This document shows, in pieces, positions 24,060-32,750 of a stretch of 37,769 bases of DNA (position 1 is its first letter; every line of letters starts with the position of its first letter). The stretch covers positions 1 through 37,769 of the forward strand of contig JBFYSV010000112.1 of the NCBI GenBank assembly GCA_041301185.1. The letters are read 5' to 3'. Below the pieces are notes generated by a model, which was given only the letters and a program-made list of their open reading frames with translations, had not been told where the DNA came from and made no database searches. The position numbers and the translations under genes were made by a program. Source of the DNA: JAQBDA01 sp041301185. Its GTDB lineage: Bacteria; Chloroflexota; Anaerolineae; Anaerolineales; UBA4823.

Positions 24060-26060
24060 ATGAGACCAATTCCCCGGATTACTCTGCTCCGCGCCACCCT
24101 GGTGGTAACCATCTGGCTTAGCGTAGCCACCTTTCTGGATTACATTGCCCGCACGTACCAGGCGGAGATGCTTTTTGTGTCCCGGCGCTACACAGGCCTG
24201 GCTGTCTTGCTGGGGTTGCTGGTCATTTTCGAGGCTGTCTTGCTGGTAGCTGCCTGGACGCCCTGGAAAGACAAATTGCTCGCCTGGCTGGATACCCTGC
24301 TGCAGACTCTTAAGAAACTGGGGCGATGGAACACTCTCTTTTTTGTGCTGGTGCTGGCTGCCTTCGCATATTTTTCGGTAGCTCTCCCAATCCTTTATCT
24401 GAATTCTTTTAATTTCCGGTTGCTGGTTTACTGGTTGGCTGTGTTGTGCATCAGCGCCTTGTTGCGGAGCAAAGGAGTCCAAAGGAACTTTCCAGAGTTG
24501 TTTGCAGCCTCGCTGCTTCTGGTTGCCGTGTTTTATAAGGTTGCGGTCTACTTGCCAGAGCTATCCACTTACCCATTTTCGCTTGGCTGGTCAGAAACCA
24601 GCCGCTACTATTACGCCTCGCTGTTCTTCTCGGAGCAGGTGTACGGCATCCAAATTCCTCCTTCTGTTCTCCATCCAACTCGTTACCTGATGCAAGCGGT
24701 GCCTTTCTTGATTCCTGATTCACCTCTGTGGCTGCACAGGTTGTGGCAGGTATTTTTATGGCTGGGAACAACCTTCTTAACTTCATATCTGCTGACCCGC
24801 CGGTTAGCGATTTGTGATCCGTTGAAACGCTGGGTTCTCCTGGCTTGGAGCTTTTTGTTCCTGCTGATTGGGCCGGTCTATTACCATCTCCAGGTAACGG
24901 TAATTATTGTCCTGCTTGGCTACGACCGGCGCAACCCGTGGAAGACCTTCGCGGCAGTCCTCCTGGCGTCGATTTGGGCCGGCATCAGCCGCATCAACTG
25001 GTTCCCCGTACCGGGGATGCTCGCCGCAACGATCTATTTTCTGGAAGAGACCCTGGCGGAACGTCCGGTTTGGCGCTATTTACTTAAGCCGGTCTTATGG
25101 GTGGGTGCAGGCACCCTGGTTGCCTTCGCTGTCCAGACGCTGTATGCCTTTGCTTCTGGGAATCCGGTAGAGCAGTTCTCATCGAGCTTCACCTCCGACT
25201 TGCTCTGGTACCGGTTGCTACCCAACCCCACCTACCCGATGGGTGTCTTGCCTGCAGTACTGCTGGTCTCCTCGCCGCTGCTTTGGGTGATCATTGCCAG
25301 CCTGGCAGGACAGTGGAAAGCATACCATCCCATCCGTTGGGCAGGGATAATGGCAATCTTGCTGGTCTTGCTTGCCGGGGGGGTAGTGGTCAGCACCAAG
25401 ATCGGCGGCGGCAGCAACCTGCACAACTTAGATGCTTACCTGACCCTGCTCCTGGTGATCGGCGGGTGGTGTTACTATGCTAGGAGCACTCCGGATTTGG
25501 AAACAGAATCTCCACCCATACCGGGAGAGCCAGCCGCGCGCCTGCCTTGGATCGTAATCTTGTATATTTTGGTGCTGCCAGTGTACCTGACCTTGATCAC
25601 AGGACCTGTCACCCCGCCGATTGACCGCCAGCGGGTAGATCGGGCGCTGGCGGCTATCGATAGCCTGGCTAATGCTGCTTATCAGAGCAGCAATGAAGCG
25701 CTCTTTATTTCGGAGAGGCAGCTGCTGACGTATGGTTTGATCAGATCCGTACCGCTGGTGCCTGAGTACGAAAAAGTCTTCTTAATGGAGATGGCAATGG
25801 CAAATAACCCGAACTATCTTGGGCAATTCCACCAGGACTTGAAGAACCAGCGTTTCGCCCTGATTGTCAGCGAGCCCCTGGCAGTTCGTTACAAAGGGCG
25901 TGCGAAGAGTTTTGGCGAGGAGAACGACGCCTGGGTCAAAAATGTTGCTGAACCCATTTTGTGCTATTACGAACCGTTCAGAACCTTCCGCGAGCTGAAG
26001 ATCCAGTTGCTCAAGCCGCGCTCTGAGCCCGGATCTTGCACGTTGCCGTTCAGCCCTTGA
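24060..26060 (+). CDS. Large polytopic membrane protein, probable GT-C-like glycosyltransferase
   Basis: 666 aa. About ten to twelve hydrophobic segments cover residues ~10-520, followed by a ~130-residue outer domain (RFALIVSEPLAVRYKGR, ENDAWVKNVAEPILCYYEPF). The overall form is that of GT-C membrane enzymes, but I found no clear catalytic DD or DE loop; the best hydrophilic loops are SLGWSETSRYYYASLFF (~175-195). The ribosome site is weak. It stands between the flippase-like gene and a clearer GT-C gene, so transfer of a lipid-linked sugar is likely but unproven. Confidence 0.6.
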   Translation: MRPIPRITLLRATLVVTIWLSVATFLDYIARTYQAEMLFVSRRYTGLAVLLGLLVIFEAVLLVAAWTPWKDKLLAWLDTLLQTLKKLGRWNTLFFVLVLAAFAYFSVALPILYLNSFNFRLLVYWLAVLCISALLRSKGVQRNFPELFAASLLLVAVFYKVAVYLPELSTYPFSLGWSETSRYYYASLFFSEQVYGIQIPPSVLHPTRYLMQAVPFLIPDSPLWLHRLWQVFLWLGTTFLTSYLLTRRLAICDPLKRWVLLAWSFLFLLIGPVYYHLQVTVIIVLLGYDRRNPWKTFAAVLLASIWAGISRINWFPVPGMLAATIYFLEETLAERPVWRYLLKPVLWVGAGTLVAFAVQTLYAFASGNPVEQFSSSFTSDLLWYRLLPNPTYPMGVLPAVLLVSSPLLWVIIASLAGQWKAYHPIRWAGIMAILLVLLAGGVVVSTKIGGGSNLHNLDAYLTLLLVIGGWCYYARSTPDLETESPPIPGEPAARLPWIVILYILVLPVYLTLITGPVTPPIDRQRVDRALAAIDSLANAAYQSSNEALFISERQLLTYGLIRSVPLVPEYEKVFLMEMAMANNPNYLGQFHQDLKNQRFALIVSEPLAVRYKGRAKSFGEENDAWVKNVAEPILCYYEPFRTFRELKIQLLKPRSEPGSCTLPFSP

Positions 26061-26118
26061 GAGATATATACACCGGGCAGGCACAATTGCTTAGTCCTGA
26101 AAGATCACTCCTCTCGTT

Positions 26119-27804
26119 ATGAAACCAAACCGGGAATTCTGGCTCAAAACCCTCACCTTGCTGGTGGTGCTGCTGGCTATGGGGCTGCCCCGGGCAACAG
26201 CCCTGGACCGCTTTGTGACCCCCGACGAGTCCAAATGGCTGATGCGCTCGGCCAATTTTTTCCTTTCCCTGGCTCAAAAGGACTTTGCCAACACTTACCA
26301 GAAAGAGCACCCCGGTGTTACCATCATGTGGGCTGGCGCGGCAGGTTTTCTGTATCGCTATCCCAGTTACGTCACCCAGGGTCCCGGACAGCAAGAACGC
26401 CCGCAACAGTTTCATCGTTACCTGGAAAATCACGGTGCCAGCGCCCTCGATTTGCTGGAAACGGGCCGCAGGCTGGATGTTGCCGCCATCCTGATCGTCC
26501 TTGCCCTGGCTTACCTGGCAGCTATCCGCCTGATCGGCCATTTGCCCGCATTCATCGGCTTCTTGCTGATCGCTTTCGATCCTTTCTTGATCGCCCTATC
26601 GAGACTCTTGCACCTGGATGGCCTGCTGAGCGCTCTGATGCTGTTATCCGTCCTTACCTGGCTCAATTACCTTTATCGGGGCAGGCGCCGGTTCGATCTT
26701 AGCCTATCCGCTGGGGCTGCCGGGCTGAGCTGGTTGACCAAATCACCCGGTCTATTCCTGCTGCCCTTCATCGGCATCGTCTGCATTGTCGAGATCACCC
26801 GCGCCTGGCGGACTGAACACCCGCTAAGCTGGAAAAAGATTTTTCGGGGGTATGCCATCCCGGCTTTGATCTGGACGGGTATCGGGGCGGCGGTATTTGT
26901 GATTTTATGGCCTGCCATGTGGGTGAACCCACTGGATACTTTACAACAGATCTTCACCGCGGCTGCCAGCTATGCTTCCGAAGGTCATGATTCAATTACC
27001 TTCTTCAACGGCTCAGTCTACCAGGCGGGCATCTCAGACTGGCGCTTTTATCCGGTAAATTTCTTCTGGCGGACAACCCCGCTGGTGCTTGCTGGCTTGC
27101 TGTTGCTGATCATTGCCCTGGCCATACCGCGCAGATTCATGCTGACAGGCCAGGAAAAGTGGATCATCTTCTACCTGGGGCTCTTCGTGCTCTCCTATAC
27201 AGTTTTTATGACCCTGGGTGCGAAAAAATTCGACCGCTATCTGCTGCCGGTGTTCGCCCCGCTCAACATCCTGGCAGGCTGGGGGTGGGTAGCCATCCTG
27301 AAACCGCTCCTGGAAAAGCCACAAGCTTCTTCAGCCAATGCCGGGCACCGGCTGATATGGCTGGGTGGTGTGGCAATCCTGGCGGTGGTTGTTATTGCCC
27401 AGGGGGTCAGCGCCGGGCAGACCTACCCATACTACTTTAGCTACTACAACCCGCTTGCAGGCGGCAGCCGGCATGCGCCTCAGGTTATGATGATCGGCTG
27501 GGGCGAAGGACTCGACCAGGCTGCCCGTTACCTGAACAGCAAGCCGGATGCAGAAAAGCTCAGCGTTGCCTCCTGGTATCCAGATGGACCTTTCTCCTAT
27601 ATTTTCCGGGGTAAAACGCAGCAGCAAGATCTTCCCGCCAACCCGCAAGATTTGCCCCGTCTGGATTATCTCGTGTTGTACGTCCACCAATGGCAGCGCC
27701 AGCTTCCCAGCCAGGAATTTTTAGAGTTTTTTGCTGCCCAAACACCAGAGAAAATTTTCTCGATCGATGGTTTGGAATACGCCCGCGTTTATCGCCTGCG
27801 TTGA
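26119..27804 (+). CDS. GT-C glycosyltransferase of the PMT/ArnT (GT39/GT83) type
   Basis: 561 aa polytopic membrane protein. DRFVTPDESKWLMRSANFFLSLAQ is the first outer loop with the paired acidic residues (DE near 38-39) that act in ArnT and PMT enzymes. HPGVTIMWAGAAGFL and RLLHLDGLLSALMLLSVLTWL are family patterns, and about eleven membrane helices follow. The last ~120 residues are an outer domain. It should move a sugar from polyprenyl phosphate to an outer acceptor (lipid, protein or glycan), using the product of the GT2 gene upstream. There is no clear ribosome site before the ATG. Confidence 0.82.
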   Translation: MKPNREFWLKTLTLLVVLLAMGLPRATALDRFVTPDESKWLMRSANFFLSLAQKDFANTYQKEHPGVTIMWAGAAGFLYRYPSYVTQGPGQQERPQQFHRYLENHGASALDLLETGRRLDVAAILIVLALAYLAAIRLIGHLPAFIGFLLIAFDPFLIALSRLLHLDGLLSALMLLSVLTWLNYLYRGRRRFDLSLSAGAAGLSWLTKSPGLFLLPFIGIVCIVEITRAWRTEHPLSWKKIFRGYAIPALIWTGIGAAVFVILWPAMWVNPLDTLQQIFTAAASYASEGHDSITFFNGSVYQAGISDWRFYPVNFFWRTTPLVLAGLLLLIIALAIPRRFMLTGQEKWIIFYLGLFVLSYTVFMTLGAKKFDRYLLPVFAPLNILAGWGWVAILKPLLEKPQASSANAGHRLIWLGGVAILAVVVIAQGVSAGQTYPYYFSYYNPLAGGSRHAPQVMMIGWGEGLDQAARYLNSKPDAEKLSVASWYPDGPFSYIFRGKTQQQDLPANPQDLPRLDYLVLYVHQWQRQLPSQEFLEFFAAQTPEKIFSIDGLEYARVYRLR

Positions 27805-27887
27805 ACAACAGCCCCTGTTATTCGTGATACCCCGCCAAATCATTTTGGGCTTCCCATTTAAGGATGTCATAAATCTAAATTCACCCC

Positions 27888-27915
27888 TTGACCTGTCTCA
27901 GTCTCGGGTTATAAT
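27888..27915 (+). promoter_or_regulatory. Promoter of the glycan export operon
   Basis: TTGACC at 27888-27893 and TATAAT at 27910-27915 are 16 bases apart, the strongest sigma-70-type match in the window. It lies 25 bases before the first regulator codon. Confidence 0.72.
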
Positions 27916-27929
27916 TCAACGGCTGAATT
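27913..27929. promoter_or_regulatory. Dyad overlapping the glycan operon promoter, candidate operator
   Basis: AATTCA-ACGGC-TGAATT at 27913-27929 covers the end of the -10 box and the transcription start. It lies directly before a winged-helix regulator gene, suggesting autoregulation. Confidence 0.42.
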
Positions 27930-27939
27930 TTGGAGCTTT

Positions 27940-28437
27940 ATGGAAACTCAACCCGATCCTGCCCGCGAATTAATCCTGCTCGAGCAAATCGAACGTGACC
28001 CCGATGTGACCCAGGCTTCCCTGGCCGCCTTGCTGGGGGTCGCGGTCGGAACAGTCAACTGGCATATCAAGCGCTTTATCGCTAAAGGCTACGTGAAAGT
28101 CAAGCGCGCCCAGCGGCGCAAGCTGCGCTATATCATCACCCCAGACGGGCTGGCATTTCGCGCCCGACTGACGGTTAACTACATCGAGACATCCATGCAT
28201 CTATACCGCCGGACGCGCCTGCGCGTGCGCGATCTTCTGGCTGAGATCAAGGAAGCTGGCTACCGCGAGGTGCAAATCACTGGCGAAGGCGATATTGCCG
28301 ATATCTGCCGGCTGACTTGCCTAGAGCAAGGCATCGATGTCGTCATCTCTCCGGACGGGACAAACCCATCGCTGCCGGTCATCGAAGTAACCGGAATGAA
28401 AGTGCAACTGCGCATGCCGGAGAAAATATCACCATGA
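27940..28437 (+). CDS. Winged-helix (MarR/EPS-associated) regulator with an extra C-terminal domain
   Basis: 165 aa. Residues ~10-80 form a winged helix: VTQASLAALLGVAVGTVNWHIKRFIAKGYVKVKRAQRRKLRYIITPDGLAFRARLTV, which resembles the EPS-associated MarR-like regulators found near polysaccharide genes. Residues ~95-160 (YREVQITGEGDIADICRLTCLEQGIDVVISPDG) look like a small Rossmann-like alpha/beta domain with an unfamiliar GEGDI loop, perhaps binding a nucleotide sugar. The ATG has GGAG 5 bases upstream. It overlaps the following SDR gene by 4 bases. A role in controlling its own operon is inferred from the position. Confidence 0.75.
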   Translation: METQPDPARELILLEQIERDPDVTQASLAALLGVAVGTVNWHIKRFIAKGYVKVKRAQRRKLRYIITPDGLAFRARLTVNYIETSMHLYRRTRLRVRDLLAEIKEAGYREVQITGEGDIADICRLTCLEQGIDVVISPDGTNPSLPVIEVTGMKVQLRMPEKISP

Positions 28438-29447
28438 ACCAGGAGAGGCATATCCTGATCACAGGCGGCGCCGGCTATCTTGGCTCGTATCTAACCGGGG
28501 AGCTGTTATGCCGCGGCTATCGGGTTACAGTGGTGGATGATTTATTATTTGGCGGCGAATCGCTGCTGGCGTATTTACCCCACCCCAATTTCACTTTCTC
28601 CAAAGCCGACACCTATGAGCCACGAGCTGTCATGGCTGCCGTTCGTAAAGATTGGCCTGCGCCGGAGGCTGTGATCCACCTGGCAGCAATTGCCGGGTTT
28701 CCAGCCTGCCAGGCGGTAGGGCAACAAGTCGCCTGGCGATACAACGTGGACGCCACCCAACGCACATACGAGCAGGCCGTTCAGCTCGGTGCGGAACGTT
28801 TCATTTACGCTTCTACTTACACCGTCTATGGCTTATCCTCGTCTGGCTCACCGGTCAATGAAGATACGCCTCTCAATCCGCAATCGCTGTACGCCGAAAC
28901 CAAAGCCGCTTCAGAGAGTTTCCTGATGGAACAGGCTGACTCATCCACCGCTCCGCTCATCTACCGCGCCGCCACACTCTACGGGCTGTCTCCCCGCACC
29001 CGATTCGATATGATCGTCAACCAGTTCGTCCTGGATGCCTTTACAAAACGCGAACTGCTGATCTACCAGCGCGGCTACTCGCGCGCCTTTATCCACATTC
29101 GCGATGCTGTCCAAGGGCTGATCCTTGGTCTGAATGCCCCTCTGGAGAAAATCTCCCACCAGATTTTCAACCTGGGCAGCGATGAGGACAATCTCACCAA
29201 GAACCAGGTTGTCGCTGCCATCCTGAAACGCATCCCGGAGACTACCGTCCATTACAAGGACATGACCTTTGGCGGTGATATGGGTGATATTACCGTCTCG
29301 TTTGCCAGGGTACACACCCGGCTTGGCTATAAGACCACGCTCAAGCTGGATGACGGCGTACGCGAGATATTGAACGCGCTGCGTGCTGGACTGATCCGCG
29401 AGCCGTATAACCCGCGCTACCGCAATGCCCAGTTTATCGTCCAATGA
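28434..29447 (+). CDS. NAD-dependent sugar-nucleotide epimerase/dehydratase (extended SDR)
   Basis: 337 aa. ILITGGAGYLGSYLTGELL is the NAD-binding GxxGxxG, the active site STYTVYG is followed by YAETK near residue 152, and the serine is in YASTYT. The C-terminal half has RGYSRAFIHIRDAVQGL, the usual substrate loop. The substrate cannot be told from sequence; GDP- or UDP-sugar epimerisation or dehydration is likely. The frame could start further upstream inside the regulator gene, but the ATGA overlap favours 28434. Confidence 0.85.
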   Translation: MNQERHILITGGAGYLGSYLTGELLCRGYRVTVVDDLLFGGESLLAYLPHPNFTFSKADTYEPRAVMAAVRKDWPAPEAVIHLAAIAGFPACQAVGQQVAWRYNVDATQRTYEQAVQLGAERFIYASTYTVYGLSSSGSPVNEDTPLNPQSLYAETKAASESFLMEQADSSTAPLIYRAATLYGLSPRTRFDMIVNQFVLDAFTKRELLIYQRGYSRAFIHIRDAVQGLILGLNAPLEKISHQIFNLGSDEDNLTKNQVVAAILKRIPETTVHYKDMTFGGDMGDITVSFARVHTRLGYKTTLKLDDGVREILNALRAGLIREPYNPRYRNAQFIVQ

Positions 29448-29492
29448 AAACTCCATGGAAAATCTGTTGCCCACAAACAGAAGGGATAACCC

Positions 29493-30494
29493 ATGACACA
29501 TAACCTTCAGCAATCAGCCGCCAGCCCTCATCCATTTTGGGAGGACAAGCGCGTCATCGTCACTGGAGGCGCCGGGTTCCTCGGCTCTTTTGTCATCAAC
29601 AAGTTGATCCGACGCCAGGCAGCCCAGATATTCGTGCCGCGCATCGAGGAGTACGACCTGGTCAATATCGCCGATATCAACCGGATGTACACTGACGCCC
29701 TGTCCACCGGCGATTTGGAAACCATCGTGATCCACCTGGCAGCCCTGGCGGGAGGCATCGGCGCCAACCGCTCACGCCCGGCAGATTTCTTCTACCTCAA
29801 CTTGATGATGGGCGTTCAGCTCATGCACCAGGCCTGGCAGCGGGGGGTGAGCAAATTTGTTGCCCTGGGCACCATCTGCGCTTATCCCAAATTCACCCCC
29901 TTGCCGTTCCGAGAGGAGAACTTGTGGGACGGGTACCCCGAAGAGACCAATGCACCCTATGGGCTGGCAAAGAAAATGCTGCTGGTGCAGGCGCAAACCT
30001 ACCGCGAGCAGTACGGCTTCAACGCCATCTATTTGCTGCCGGTCAACCTGTACGGCCCAGGCGACAACTTCAATCTAGAGACCTCGCACGTCATCCCCGC
30101 TCTGATCCGTAAGTGCGTTGAGGCGCAAGAGCGGGGCGACTCCCAGGTCGTGTTATGGGGTGACGGCACACCCACCCGAGAATTTTTATATGTTGAAGAT
30201 GCAGCCGAAGGTATCCTGCTTGCCGCTGAGCGCTATAACAGCAGCGAGCCAGTCAACCTGGGCTCCAGCATGGAGATCAGCATCCGTGAATTAGCCGAGC
30301 TGATCGCCCGCCTGACCAGCTACCAGGGACAATTTATTTGGGATACCAGCCAGCCCAACGGGCAGCCGCGCCGCGCCCTAGACACCAGCCGCGCAGAGCA
30401 ATATTTCGGCTTCAAGGCGCAAATGCGCTTTGAAGAAGGCTTGCAGCGCACGATTGAGTGGTACCGCCAAAAACGATTGCAGGTATCCGGTTAA
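29493..30494 (+). CDS. GDP-L-fucose synthase-like epimerase/reductase (SDR)
   Basis: 333 aa. VIVTGGAGFLGSFVINKL binds the cofactor; IHLAALAGGIGANRSRPADFFYLNLMMG and CAYPKFTPLPFREENLWDGYPEETNAPYGLAKKM match GDP-L-fucose synthase (WcaG/Fcl), with YxxxK near residue 156. NLYGPGDNFNLETSHVIPALIRK is the family's C-terminal block. That enzyme turns GDP-4-keto-6-deoxymannose into GDP-L-fucose with NADPH. No GDP-mannose dehydratase (gmd) is in the window, so a related sugar is possible. ATG 29493 has AAGGGA 6 bases upstream. Confidence 0.82.
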   Translation: MTHNLQQSAASPHPFWEDKRVIVTGGAGFLGSFVINKLIRRQAAQIFVPRIEEYDLVNIADINRMYTDALSTGDLETIVIHLAALAGGIGANRSRPADFFYLNLMMGVQLMHQAWQRGVSKFVALGTICAYPKFTPLPFREENLWDGYPEETNAPYGLAKKMLLVQAQTYREQYGFNAIYLLPVNLYGPGDNFNLETSHVIPALIRKCVEAQERGDSQVVLWGDGTPTREFLYVEDAAEGILLAAERYNSSEPVNLGSSMEISIRELAELIARLTSYQGQFIWDTSQPNGQPRRALDTSRAEQYFGFKAQMRFEEGLQRTIEWYRQKRLQVSG

Positions 30495-30516
30495 TAAATT
30501 ACAAAAGCGTATCTTT

Positions 30517-31368
30517 ATGTCTGATTCTGCGATTACCCGCAAAACCCCCGAAGAAGTTGTTTTCCTGAAGCCCTCCCGCGGCTGGATTCGTTTGAATCTG
30601 GCTGACCTGTGGCGCTATCGAGAGCTGATCTATTTCCTCACCTGGCGGGATGTCAAGGTGCGTTATAAGCAGACTGTGTTGGGTGCAGGTTGGGCGATCC
30701 TGCAACCCTTGATCAACATGGTGGTGCTCAGCCTGATCTTCGGGCGCTTCGCTAACATGCCCACCGATGGCATCCCGCGCCCGATCTTCACCTTCACCGC
30801 CCTTTTGCCCTGGGGGCTTTTCGCCAAGGCGCTCTCCGACACCGGTCGTTCCATGCTGGCCAATCGCAGCATGATCACCAAAATCTACTTCCCCCGCCTG
30901 ATCATCCCTCTCGCCTCAGTGCTGGGCGGGCTGGTTGATTTCGCCATCCAGTTCGTGATTCTGATATTCATGATGTTGTTCTACGGTTTTGCACCTACCC
31001 TTGCCATCGTCACCTTACCCTTCTTTCTATTGCTGGCTCTGGCAACCGCCCTGGGCTTCGGCTTGTGGCTATCTGCTCTCAATGTGCTCTACCGTGATGT
31101 GAACTACATCCTGCCTTTCCTGACCCAGCTCTGGTTGCTGGTCACGCCGGTTGCTTATTCCAAAAGTGTCGTCCCCGAGGAATGGCAGTGGTTGTACGCA
31201 TTGAATCCCATGGTCAGCGTAGTAGAAGGGTTCCGTTGGGCTTTGCTGGATGCCCCGGCACCCGAAATCGGAACCCTGTTAATCTCCAGCATCATCACGG
31301 TCATCGTTTTGATCACTGGCATGTATTACTTCCGCAGGATGGAGCGCACCTTTGCCGACCTGGTGTAA
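30517..31368 (+). CDS. wzm: ABC-2 type polysaccharide exporter permease (Wzm/TagG-like)
   Basis: 283 aa with six membrane helices. LWRYRELIYFLTWRDVKVRYKQTVLGAGWAILQPL is the amphipathic entry typical of Wzm/KpsM/TagG permeases; the conserved LSALNVLYRDVNYILPFLTQLWLLVTPVAYSKSVVPEEWQWLYALNPM region is present. It forms the channel that moves the finished, lipid-linked glycan across the membrane with the next gene's ATPase. The ATG at 30517 lacks a clear ribosome site; 22 bases follow the SDR stop. The frame reaches back to 30430 inside the previous gene, which is less likely. Confidence 0.9.
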   Translation: MSDSAITRKTPEEVVFLKPSRGWIRLNLADLWRYRELIYFLTWRDVKVRYKQTVLGAGWAILQPLINMVVLSLIFGRFANMPTDGIPRPIFTFTALLPWGLFAKALSDTGRSMLANRSMITKIYFPRLIIPLASVLGGLVDFAIQFVILIFMMLFYGFAPTLAIVTLPFFLLLALATALGFGLWLSALNVLYRDVNYILPFLTQLWLLVTPVAYSKSVVPEEWQWLYALNPMVSVVEGFRWALLDAPAPEIGTLLISSIITVIVLITGMYYFRRMERTFADLV

Positions 31369-31421
31369 GATGGGCACGATTCGCTGACCACTCGGCTTGA
31401 TAGTTTTGGATATACATAGAT

Positions 31422-32750
31422 ATGAGCGACAATATCGCTATTCGGGTTGAAGATCTGGGAAAGAAATATCGCATTGGTGCGCAGGTCGCCCGTTACCAGA
31501 CCTTGCGCGACACCCTGGTCAGCGCCACCAAAGCGCCAATCCGGGCATTAACCAGACGCCGCTTCACCCCAACCAACACCATCTGGGCACTGGATGGTGT
31601 CAGCTTCGAGGTCCAAAAAGGCGAAGTGCTGGGTGTGATCGGCCGCAACGGCGCAGGCAAAAGCACGCTGCTCAAGATTCTCTCCCGCGTCACCGAGCCA
31701 TCCAAGGGAAGCGCGGAAATCCACGGGCGGGTGGGTTCGCTGCTGGAGGTGGGTACTGGCTTTCACCCCGAGCTAACCGGTAGAGAGAACATTGCCCTGA
31801 ACGGCGCTATCCTGGGGATGAAGCGTGCCGAGATCGACCGGAAATTTGATGAGATCGTCGAGTTTTCTGGCGTAGAAAAGTTTATCGACACCCCCGTCAA
31901 ATGGTATTCAAGCGGCATGTACTTGCGCCTGGCTTTCGCGGTTGCCGCTCACATGGAGCCCGAAATCCTGGTTGTGGATGAAGTGCTGGCAGTAGGAGAT
32001 GCCGAGTTTCAACGCAAGTGCCTGGGCAAGATGGGTGATGTCGCCGGGCAGGGCAGGACGGTGCTCTTCGTCAGCCACAATATGTCTGCCATCCTGCGCC
32101 TCACCCAGGAAACGATTGTGCTGGAGAAAGGCAGGCTGGTGTTGCGGGCGCCCTCCGCTCAAGCGGTAGATTATTACCTCTCGTCTGGATACGCCCAGAG
32201 CGGTGAGCACACCTGGCAACCGGACGAGATCCCGGCAGACTCGCACCCCTTCATCCCCATTGCACTGCGGGTGCGCAATCCCCAGGGAGCAATCGTCGAT
32301 ACCCTGCGCTCCGTTGAGCCGCTTCATATCGAGATCGAATATCGCTTACAGGCAGCTATTAACGGGTTGCGGGTGGGAATCTACCTGCTGACCACCCAGG
32401 GTGAGCAGATCTTCACCTCCTTCGATACGGATGACCAGCAGCAATATGAAACCTACACCAACCGCCCTGCCGGGAATTATCTCAGCCGTTGCACCATCCC
32501 GGCAGATTTTCTCAACGAAGGGCGCTACATTATCGGCGTCAACGCCAGCACATTTCGCCAGCGCCGCTATTTCCAGGACGAGAACGCCTTGACTTTCACC
32601 ATCGACCCCTCGGGCGCGCCGGGCATGCAATGGGGCGAATTGCGCCTGGGAGCGATCCGCCCGCGCCTGGATTGGCAAATTCAACACAACGATCACTCCC
32701 CTATGGGCACGCACTCTGTGCCCGGGGCATCAGGACGGCGGGATGAATAA
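31422..32750 (+). CDS. wzt: ABC polysaccharide exporter ATPase with Wzt C-terminal domain
   Basis: 442 aa. The ATPase domain (~1-245) has Walker A GRNGAGKSTLLKILS near 74-88, signature YSSGMYLRLAFA near 160 and Walker B LVVDEVLAVGD near 183. The C-terminal ~180 residues form a beta-rich Wzt-type domain (LRVGIYLLTTQGEQIFTSFD, NEGRYIIGVNASTF), which in O-antigen exporters reads the non-reducing end of the chain. This implies export of a chain with a capping or terminal modification; the methyltransferase at 34350 could supply it. It overlaps the next gene by 8 bases. Confidence 0.92.
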   Translation: MSDNIAIRVEDLGKKYRIGAQVARYQTLRDTLVSATKAPIRALTRRRFTPTNTIWALDGVSFEVQKGEVLGVIGRNGAGKSTLLKILSRVTEPSKGSAEIHGRVGSLLEVGTGFHPELTGRENIALNGAILGMKRAEIDRKFDEIVEFSGVEKFIDTPVKWYSSGMYLRLAFAVAAHMEPEILVVDEVLAVGDAEFQRKCLGKMGDVAGQGRTVLFVSHNMSAILRLTQETIVLEKGRLVLRAPSAQAVDYYLSSGYAQSGEHTWQPDEIPADSHPFIPIALRVRNPQGAIVDTLRSVEPLHIEIEYRLQAAINGLRVGIYLLTTQGEQIFTSFDTDDQQQYETYTNRPAGNYLSRCTIPADFLNEGRYIIGVNASTFRQRRYFQDENALTFTIDPSGAPGMQWGELRLGAIRPRLDWQIQHNDHSPMGTHSVPGASGRRDE

